This document shows, one piece after another, positions 57,715-64,000 of a DNA stretch of 64,000 bases. This DNA is from Pseudoalteromonas peptidolytica (lineage in GTDB: Bacteria; Pseudomonadota; Gammaproteobacteria; Enterobacterales; Alteromonadaceae): contig NZ_WEHZ01000012.1 in the NCBI RefSeq assembly GCF_012641745.1, positions 62,001 to 126,000 on the forward strand. Direction: 5' to 3'. Both the position numbers and the translations under genes were made by a program. The notes under the pieces are model-generated. The model saw only the letters and a program-made list of their open reading frames with translations. It had not been told where the DNA came from and did not search any database. How positions within the stretch are numbered: position 1 is the stretch's first letter; each line of letters opens with the position of its first letter.

Positions 57715-58944
57715 ATGAAGAAATTACTCCTGTTTTTTTACTTTGTAAGCTCAATATGCGTTGCTTCAAATGGTGAAAAAGTGCTGCGCATTTATCATGA
57801 TGCTGATTACTCTAACCTCAGTGAGTCAGCACAAGCAATAAGGATGGGCTTTTTAACCGCGCTTGATTCCGTTGATTATCAAATTCAGGGTTATCGCATC
57901 AAGCTGGTCGAGAAAGATCATCGAGGCAATAGCAACAGAAGCCTTTTGCATTTTAAACAGTTTTTAAAAGATAAACAGGCATTACTTGTGCTTGGGGGAG
58001 TGCATTCTCCTCCTTATATAAAATTCAGAGATTTCATTAACCAAAATAAAGCACTATTACTGGTTCCTTGGGCTGCGGGAGGGCCGATTACACGCTATCC
58101 AAGTGAACAAAACTGGATTTTCAGGTTGTCAGTCGATGACACCAAAGCAGGAAAGGTTCTGATTAACTATGCCAAGGCTCAAAATTGTACAGCCCCGCAT
58201 TTATTGCTAGAAGATACCGCTTGGGGTCGCTCCAATTACGATACACTTCTGGAGGAGTTTAAGAGCCGCAAGCCTAACAATGCGCTGCCAGTATCATGGT
58301 TTAATTGGTCAACCAAAGAAAATGAAGCTCGTATCATTATAAGGGATATTATCGAAAGTGATCCGCAATGTGTAATATTTGTAGGGAATGCGATAGAGGG
58401 GGGAGAATTTGTTAAAGCGATGGCCAGTATTGATAAGGCATTAAGGCTGCCTATCGTAAGTCACTGGGGGATCACGGCGGGAAGCTTTTTTGATATTGCG
58501 GGAGATCTGCTAGCCTCAGATGTGTCTCTAGCGGTATTACAAAGCTGTTTTTCTTTTGAAAACAAACCTCTTACACCTTATGCTGAGCAAGTATTTAATC
58601 GCGCAGGCGCGCTCTTTCCAAAAGCCTTTGCTAAAGATGGGTTTGTAAAAGCAACGCCAGGCTTTGCTCATGGCCATGATCTTGGCAAACTCTTGATAGC
58701 AGCCGCTAAGCAAGTCACCCTGACGGGGTCGATGCTTGATAACCGCAAACAGTTGAAGCAGGTATTTGAAAGTCTAGATATTCCTGTACAAGGCTTGGTT
58801 AAATCTTATCGGCAACCATTTACTCGTTGGAGCGAGGTAAATGATTCGGCACATGAAGCGCTGACGGAAAATGACCTTTGTATGGGTCAATATCAGAGCG
58901 ATGGTAGTATCAAGTTGCTCCTAAGCGATCAGGAGCGGCATTGA
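57715..58944 (+). CDS. Periplasmic ligand-binding protein (Peripla_BP_6/LivK type) coupled to a LOV hybrid kinase
   Basis: A 409-residue protein of the branched-chain amino acid (LivK/AmiC) binding fold. Signal peptide MKKLLLFFYFVSSICVAS. The mature part runs RIYHDADYSNLSESAQAIRM, then LVLGGVHSPPYIKFR, LLVPWAAGGPITRY and RLSVDDTKAGKVL, with the second lobe from LPIVSHWGITAGSFF. No ABC transporter genes are adjacent. Its stop overlaps the start of the kinase gene (TTGA), so they are made together and the protein is likely the kinase's periplasmic ligand sensor. The ATG at 57715 is used; a TTG one codon earlier is possible. The ligand is unknown. Confidence 0.88.
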   Translation: MKKLLLFFYFVSSICVASNGEKVLRIYHDADYSNLSESAQAIRMGFLTALDSVDYQIQGYRIKLVEKDHRGNSNRSLLHFKQFLKDKQALLVLGGVHSPPYIKFRDFINQNKALLLVPWAAGGPITRYPSEQNWIFRLSVDDTKAGKVLINYAKAQNCTAPHLLLEDTAWGRSNYDTLLEEFKSRKPNNALPVSWFNWSTKENEARIIIRDIIESDPQCVIFVGNAIEGGEFVKAMASIDKALRLPIVSHWGITAGSFFDIAGDLLASDVSLAVLQSCFSFENKPLTPYAEQVFNRAGALFPKAFAKDGFVKATPGFAHGHDLGKLLIAAAKQVTLTGSMLDNRKQLKQVFESLDIPVQGLVKSYRQPFTRWSEVNDSAHEALTENDLCMGQYQSDGSIKLLLSDQERH

Positions 58945-61900
58945 ATAGTAGTAAATTCGCTTTAACGAGCAACCGAGCATTCTATGCTTTTTTAAGTCTT
59001 ACCGTACTGGTGTCACTCTTACTAAGTGCGTCATTCATGAGCTTACGGGCAAACGTAATAGTCGAAGACCTTGTTCGAGAGACCAATGAAACACAAGCTC
59101 ACTTGGCGGTAAATAATCTTACGCAATACCTAGAGAGTCGAAAGCAGATATTAACAGATCTGTCGTCAAACCCAATTATTGTTAACGGCGCGATGGGCAC
59201 AGGGTTATCTGGAGCTAAGCTGCAAGACTTTTTAGGTAATTTCCAAATTATTGGCAAAGAAGAAAAACTAATGGTGATTAATGTATTAGGAGAAGTTGTA
59301 TACGCCAATTTTAATTATCATGAGGTTCTAGATCAACAACCTCAATGGCTTGAAAAAATCATCAATGCAGATATCGGAAGCGCTATTGACTTGACCACTT
59401 TCCAGAATCAACACTACTTTACTATTGCTGTGCCCATATACTATAACGGGTTTGCTGAGGGGGCACTGATTGGAGAGTTTTCTACTAGTCTTGAAAACTT
59501 GTTATCAGTAACAATGGATAATGAGTTTCATAGTATTTCATTACAGGGCCGTTGGGTTGATTTTTCGGATGTAAAGAACCAAGATGATTTTTTTAGTATT
59601 CGGACTCTGACAATAGGGAGTACGGGACTTCAACTCGATTATAGGTTAAGCAAGCAACTTATCACAAGCGAAGTGAAGGGGTTTGTCTGGGATCTGATAG
59701 GTGCGATTGCGTTTGGGCTACTTTTGGCATTTGCTTTGCTATTTATTTTTGGCAAGCAGCTGTTACTAAATCCATTCAAAAAGCTCGAAGAGTCAAAGCA
59801 AACACTACAAAGGAGTGAAGAAAGGTTTAAGCTTGCGATCATAGGAAGTGATGATGGACTTTGGGACTGGGACTTAGAACGTGAATTTGTATTTTACTCA
59901 GATAGATTTAAATCTTTGCTGGGGTTTTCGGTGGATACGCAAGGGTTATTCCGAGCACACATCTCAAGCTTATTTGACCGCGTACATCCAGAAGACCTAA
60001 TTAATCTTGAGAATTCGATTAAATATCACATGACAGAAGAGGAGCCTTTTGGCGTAGAGTGCCGTATCAAAACGAGACAAAATAATTATCGGTACTATTG
60101 GCTCAAAGGTGCCGCAGCATTAAAAAATGGGCATGCAAAACGCATTGTTGGCTCTCTTTCTGACATTACCCAACAAAAGCTTCATCAAGAGGCACTAAAA
60201 AAAGCAAAAGAGCAGAATGATTTACTAGCACAAGCAATTGAGTGTGCAAACGTTGGGATAACGATAGCAGATGCCAGCAAGTCTGAATTACCCATCGTGT
60301 TTATCAATGAAACATTTACACAAATCACGGGATATGGTGATGAGGTACTAGGGGAAAACTGTCGTTTTCTTCAAGGTAAAAATACGCAACAAGGTGCGAT
60401 AGAAAAGATAAGACAAGCTATTCATAAACGTGAGTTTATAAAGGTAGATTTGATTAACTACACAAAATCGGGTCAGCAGTTTTGGAATAGCCTTCAGATT
60501 TCACCTGTATTCAATGACCAAAAGCAGTTAACTGCATTTGTTGGTATCCAACAAAATATTTCCACAGCGGTTGCAGCAAAAAAAGAGTTGGAGCAAGCGA
60601 AGCTACAAGCTGAACAAGCAGCAAAAGCCAAAAGCGAATTCTTAGCGTCGATGAGCCACGAGATTAGGACGCCAATGAATGGTGTAATCGGCATGCTTAG
60701 CCTTTTGGAGGATGAAGCGTTAACTGATGCGCAATTACACAAAGTTGGCTTAGCTATGGGCAGTGCTAGGTCGTTATTAAATCTTATTAACGATATTTTA
60801 GATTTTTCTAAAATTGAAGCTGGGAAGCTAGACCTGGAGTGGCTAGATTTTGATGTTAGAGCATTGCTGGGAGAGCTAGTCGAGTCTGTAGCATTACAGG
60901 CGCAGAAGAAGGGGTTAGAGTTAATTCTAGACACTACCACTCTAGAAAAGCCCTTGGTAAAAGGAGATCCAAGTCGATTAAGGCAAATTATCATCAATTT
61001 GTTAAGCAATGCCATTAAGTTTACTGAAAAAGGTGAAATTGTAATTCGTGCTTGGTTTTCAGAAATAGAATCACAACTTGTTTTTCACTGTGCAGTGGAG
61101 GATACCGGAATAGGGATCCCATCAGATAAAGTGGACAGACTTTTTACAAAGTTCTCTCAGGTGGACGCATCTACAACAAGGAAATATGGCGGAACAGGGC
61201 TTGGATTGGCTATTGTTAAACAATTATGCGAATTAATGGGTGGGGGTATAGAAATTGATAGCACATACAAACCCGGAAGCCGTTTTATTTTTTTTGTAAG
61301 ACTCACTCCTAGTGATAATAGGCTGTTTGAGGCTCCTTCAATTAATCTGGAAGGCGTTAAAATACTGCTAGTAGATGATAACTTATCGACTCTAGAGGCA
61401 CTTGAATCTCAACTAAAGCACTGGGGGGCAAATGTTTATAAGGCAAACTCTGGGATACAAGCATTATCACTATGCGAAGCCGAGTATCAAAAAGATAAGT
61501 ATGCTTTTGATATAGCATTGCTTGATATGACGTTGCGAGGAACGTCTGATGAACCGTTAGGTGCAGCACTCAAGGCCGATAAGCGCTTCCAAGCAATGAA
61601 ACTTATTATGATGACGCAAATGGGTGCGAAAGGTGATGGTCAATTTTATGCTAGACAGGGCTATTCCGGTTATTTTCCAAAACCTGCCACTACAAAAGAT
61701 TTATTTGATGCGTTAACTATAGTTGCTGAAGATGGAGAAGCTTTGGCGAAAGCAAAACCTCTGGTTACGAGTCATTATCTAAAACTTATGAGACAAGGAC
61801 AAGAATTAAAGGTCGAGTGGCCAACTCCATGCCGGCTCCTCCTTGTTGAAGATAACAAAGTTAATCAAGTAGTTGCTTTGAGTATGTTAAAAAAACTCGG

Positions 61901-62255
61901 AATAGAGCATATCACAGTGGCAGAAAATGGCTTGTTGGCTATTGAACATTTGAAAAGTCACCAAAAGCAATGTCAATTTGAGTTAGTTTTAATGGATTGT
62001 CAAATGCCAGAAATGGATGGCTACAGAGCAACTGAGTTGATCCGTGAAGGAGAAGCGGGAGATATTTACAGGGACATTAAAGTGGTAGCGATGACCGCGA
62101 ACGCAATGTCGGGAGACCGAGAAAAGTGCCTAAACTCTGGAATGAATGACTACCTTAGTAAGCCAATCTCTGAGGAGTCACTCAGTGCAAAGCTGCAATA
62201 TTGGCTGTATGGTAGCGCGAGTGTGGCCAATGATGATAGTGGGGGAGGAGCATAA
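58941..62255 (+). CDS. Hybrid histidine kinase with a complete LOV blue-light domain
   Basis: An 1104-residue inner-membrane sensor. Membrane helices at about 14-34 and 248-270 enclose a periplasmic sensor. Then PAS (about 295-410), LOV (about 425-535), HisKA ([16 protein letters not shown]), HATPase ([27 protein letters not shown]) and two receivers (ILLVDDN with LLDMTLRG; LLLVEDN with LMDCQMPEMDG). The LOV core has FINETFTQITGY, GENCRFLQG with the flavin-reactive Cys474, NYTKSGQQFWNSLQISPV and FVGIQQNIS, all the usual FMN contacts. The start is TTG within the overlap with the upstream gene. The kinase should integrate a periplasmic ligand with blue light. No dedicated response regulator follows. 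Confidence 0.93.
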   Translation: MNSSKFALTSNRAFYAFLSLTVLVSLLLSASFMSLRANVIVEDLVRETNETQAHLAVNNLTQYLESRKQILTDLSSNPIIVNGAMGTGLSGAKLQDFLGNFQIIGKEEKLMVINVLGEVVYANFNYHEVLDQQPQWLEKIINADIGSAIDLTTFQNQHYFTIAVPIYYNGFAEGALIGEFSTSLENLLSVTMDNEFHSISLQGRWVDFSDVKNQDDFFSIRTLTIGSTGLQLDYRLSKQLITSEVKGFVWDLIGAIAFGLLLAFALLFIFGKQLLLNPFKKLEESKQTLQRSEERFKLAIIGSDDGLWDWDLEREFVFYSDRFKSLLGFSVDTQGLFRAHISSLFDRVHPEDLINLENSIKYHMTEEEPFGVECRIKTRQNNYRYYWLKGAAALKNGHAKRIVGSLSDITQQKLHQEALKKAKEQNDLLAQAIECANVGITIADASKSELPIVFINETFTQITGYGDEVLGENCRFLQGKNTQQGAIEKIRQAIHKREFIKVDLINYTKSGQQFWNSLQISPVFNDQKQLTAFVGIQQNISTAVAAKKELEQAKLQAEQAAKAKSEFLASMSHEIRTPMNGVIGMLSLLEDEALTDAQLHKVGLAMGSARSLLNLINDILDFSKIEAGKLDLEWLDFDVRALLGELVESVALQAQKKGLELILDTTTLEKPLVKGDPSRLRQIIINLLSNAIKFTEKGEIVIRAWFSEIESQLVFHCAVEDTGIGIPSDKVDRLFTKFSQVDASTTRKYGGTGLGLAIVKQLCELMGGGIEIDSTYKPGSRFIFFVRLTPSDNRLFEAPSINLEGVKILLVDDNLSTLEALESQLKHWGANVYKANSGIQALSLCEAEYQKDKYAFDIALLDMTLRGTSDEPLGAALKADKRFQAMKLIMMTQMGAKGDGQFYARQGYSGYFPKPATTKDLFDALTIVAEDGEALAKAKPLVTSHYLKLMRQGQELKVEWPTPCRLLLVEDNKVNQVVALSMLKKLGIEHITVAENGLLAIEHLKSHQKQCQFELVLMDCQMPEMDGYRATELIREGEAGDIYRDIKVVAMTANAMSGDREKCLNSGMNDYLSKPISEESLSAKLQYWLYGSASVANDDSGGGA

Positions 62256-62271
62256 AACAGAGGTACACTTT

Positions 62272-62480
62272 ATACCAATTTGACTTAATACTTGCTCAAT
62301 TTTAAGGAGTAACTCTGACGCTAACAGTGTTAAAAATTTCTTATTTAGAACAATTAAATAGCAAAATTTTGCCTTGCCTATATAGATGTAGGTACCTTAG
62401 CGAAAGCAGGACGCGGTAGCGGAGTTATCGACAAGGTTTTCTCGCCTCAAAATAGACCACTTAATTAAGAAAATTGGTAT
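62272..62480. repeat. Intergenic ATACCAATT repeat, long form (copy 6)
   Basis: A 209-bp copy with ATACCAATTTGACTTAATAC at the left and AATTGGTAT at the right. It holds the central insert (CCTTAGCGAAAGCAGGACGC) absent from the short copies. It starts 17 bases after the LOV kinase stop. Confidence 0.9.
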
Positions 62481-62550
62481 TACAATCTTGGCAGTCTTAC
62501 TGTTTCATGTTACTTTTACTGTATATATAAACAGTCTTTTTTGCCGCCTT

Positions 62551-64000
62551 TTGAGAAAAGAACTCCCCAACAAATACTACCTAGGTCATTTTAATGAGTT
62601 ATTAGGTTATTTACAGTCAACTTGCCAATCTTTGTTGAGCGATAAACAGCACTCGCTATTACAACAATTACAGCGATTACCAGAAAATGAATTATGCTTG
62701 TTGGTTCGCTTTATGTCGCGCAAAACTCCTTTTATCGATATTCGTGAGTTGAACTATAAAGAAATAGCTGACATTGAGACTGTTTCGATCAATCTACGAA
62801 AGATGGGGTTGCTTCGACCTGGAGATATAGAAGAAATAAAAACGCTGCTGTCGTGCCAAACAAAACCGAAGTTGATACTGCTAGCCGAGGTAATGCAGCT
62901 TGAAGGGCAGCCAGCAAAATCTGCTAAGAAAGCAACTTGGATTGACCATTTGCTATGTGCTGCGGAACCTCAGAAGCTTATTCAGCAATCAAGTTTAGCA
63001 GCCTTCCTAACTCTTTCATTTTTGCATGATGTTGATTATTTTCTATTTTTATACTTTGGTAAGTTAGGTTATAGCTTGGGACATTTTTCGATGCGAGACC
63101 TAGGCGTAATGCAGACCCGTACGGATACTCAGGTGTATCATGCTCATTTTGAACATCGCAGTGAAGCCACGAGTGCTTTTTATTATGCAGCTGAGCGTCG
63201 TACATTGGAAGATAAGACACCAGAAGAGTTAATCCAACAAAGCCAAAGAATAGCTTCACACCAAGTACCAGAAGTGATTGGCTCATACGCAGAAGCTGAA
63301 TTTTCTAAATATGTTTTGTTACTAGCTCAAAAGCTTGGGGTAGAAAGCCCTATTTATGCTGAGCTATTAGAGGTAAGTGGACACCCCAAAGCAGAAGAAG
63401 TTCTGATCCGGTTTTTGTATAAATCTGGTAATGAAGAACTTGCGCGACAGAGATTGGAAAAGGTCATTGAAGGTCAACATGATGAAACGTTGATGATATT
63501 TGCTGAGGACTTCTACGAGCGAAAGTTTAATAAAAAGCGCACTTCTATTTTAACCGACATGCTCAGAGCCAGCCCGCCACCGATTTCGATTGAAGAGGCA
63601 TATAAAGGGCAAACTGAAGCAGGAGTTATCGCGCATTACAAACGTCAAGGGATAAATGCGTATCATGTGGAAAATAAGTTGTGGCTCTCTTTGTTTGGAC
63701 TAACGTTTTGGCAGGAGTTATACCGTCACCCCAAGAGTATAATGGCGAATGAATTTTCAAAAACGCCCTCGATATTAAAAGAAAACCGTTTTTATGAAGT
63801 GCTTGAAGCCGAGATCGATGAGCGGCTTGCTAAGCTGAGCGACGCTCAAGTCTGGCGGATGTGGCTGCTCAAACAAATGAGTGAGCATTACGCAGAACCT
63901 AATCGTTTGTTTCACTGGCATGAAAAACTACTCGAACCAATTGAAATGTTATTAAAACATATACCGGTTAGTAGCTTAAAAAAAGTCCTTCAAATGATGT
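62551..64000 (+). CDS. FAN1-like VRR-NUC nuclease, N-terminal part (cut by window end)
   Basis: An open frame of 483 codons runs off the right edge. Its N-terminus (LRKELPNKYYLGHFNELLGY, then LPENELCLLVRFMSRKTPF and ELNYKEIAD) matches bacterial homologues of the Fanconi-associated nuclease FAN1. The middle holds a long helical, TPR-like region (QQSQRIASHQVPEVIGSYAE). The C-terminal VRR nuclease domain would lie beyond the window. FAN1 enzymes cut branched or crosslinked DNA; the bacterial forms resolve flaps and crosslinks in vitro. The start is uncertain: no ATG with a ribosome site is present, and TTG 62551 fits the family's N-terminus best. The frame is open further upstream into the repeat. 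Confidence 0.8.
   Translation, partial: MRKELPNKYYLGHFNELLGYLQSTCQSLLSDKQHSLLQQLQRLPENELCLLVRFMSRKTPFIDIRELNYKEIADIETVSINLRKMGLLRPGDIEEIKTLLSCQTKPKLILLAEVMQLEGQPAKSAKKATWIDHLLCAAEPQKLIQQSSLAAFLTLSFLHDVDYFLFLYFGKLGYSLGHFSMRDLGVMQTRTDTQVYHAHFEHRSEATSAFYYAAERRTLEDKTPEELIQQSQRIASHQVPEVIGSYAEAEFSKYVLLLAQKLGVESPIYAELLEVSGHPKAEEVLIRFLYKSGNEELARQRLEKVIEGQHDETLMIFAEDFYERKFNKKRTSILTDMLRASPPPISIEEAYKGQTEAGVIAHYKRQGINAYHVENKLWLSLFGLTFWQELYRHPKSIMANEFSKTPSILKENRFYEVLEAEIDERLAKLSDAQVWRMWLLKQMSEHYAEPNRLFHWHEKLLEPIEMLLKHIPVSSLKKVLQMM

Overview
The window looks like chromosomal DNA of a marine gammaproteobacterium of the Pseudoalteromonas type. This is inferred from several things together: moderate AT content, two Fur-box-linked TonB siderophore receptors, many large hybrid histidine kinases and c-di-GMP enzymes, a Mn-SOD, paired bacterioferritins, and a family of about 160-210 bp intergenic repeats that begin ATACCAATT and end AATTGGTAT. 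No rRNA, tRNA, CRISPR array, prophage or transposase gene was seen.

Layout. 1-8.3 kb: the end of an outer-membrane-type protein, a DUF4920-like exported protein, an AraC-AzlC-AzlD amino-acid export unit, a lipoprotein, a secreted phosphodiesterase-like protein with a hemopexin propeller, threonine aldolase, and an alginate-lyase-like protein with an altered active site. 8.5-19.3 kb: two TonB-dependent siderophore receptors, each with a Fur box, flanking a sulfur block (cysteine desulfurase/metallo-beta-lactamase/rhodanese fusion and a TSUP exporter); then an AraC/GyrI regulator. 19.4-36.3 kb: a signalling block with two response regulators, a decayed NIT-domain hybrid kinase carrying at least two lesions, a GAF protein, a CDF metal exporter, a second hybrid kinase, and a 1495-residue beta-propeller/PAS/GGDEF/EAL protein. 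36.6-45.4 kb: iron and metal homeostasis, with Bfd, a bacterioferritin pair, a His-rich periplasmic protein, a repeat array, a CusB/CusA-type RND pump without its outer-membrane partner, and an orfX-sodA unit. 45.5-51.7 kb: Ada/AlkA and Ogt alkylation repair, an amino-acid-binding-type protein, thymidine kinase, a REC-kinase, a 2OG-Fe(II) oxygenase and a small tyrosine phosphatase. 51.8-56.3 kb: a nitric-oxide module in which NorR is divergent from a small membrane protein, NnrS and Hmp; a sigma-54 promoter and two NorR sites are visible. 56.4-57.4 kb: a second bacterioferritin pair. 57.7-62.3 kb: a periplasmic ligand-binding protein translationally coupled to a hybrid kinase that carries a complete LOV (blue-light) domain. 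62.5 kb to the end: the start of a FAN1-like VRR-NUC nuclease.

How the genes work together. Iron runs through the window: siderophore uptake, Bfd and two mixed bacterioferritins for storage, and Mn-SOD as the iron-sparing oxidase defence. NO, sulfide and alkylation stress each have a compact module. The strongest candidates for new biology are the ligand-binding protein plus LOV kinase pair and the triple-domain sulfur enzyme beside its exporter. All assignments come from reading motifs and gene order; no database search was run.
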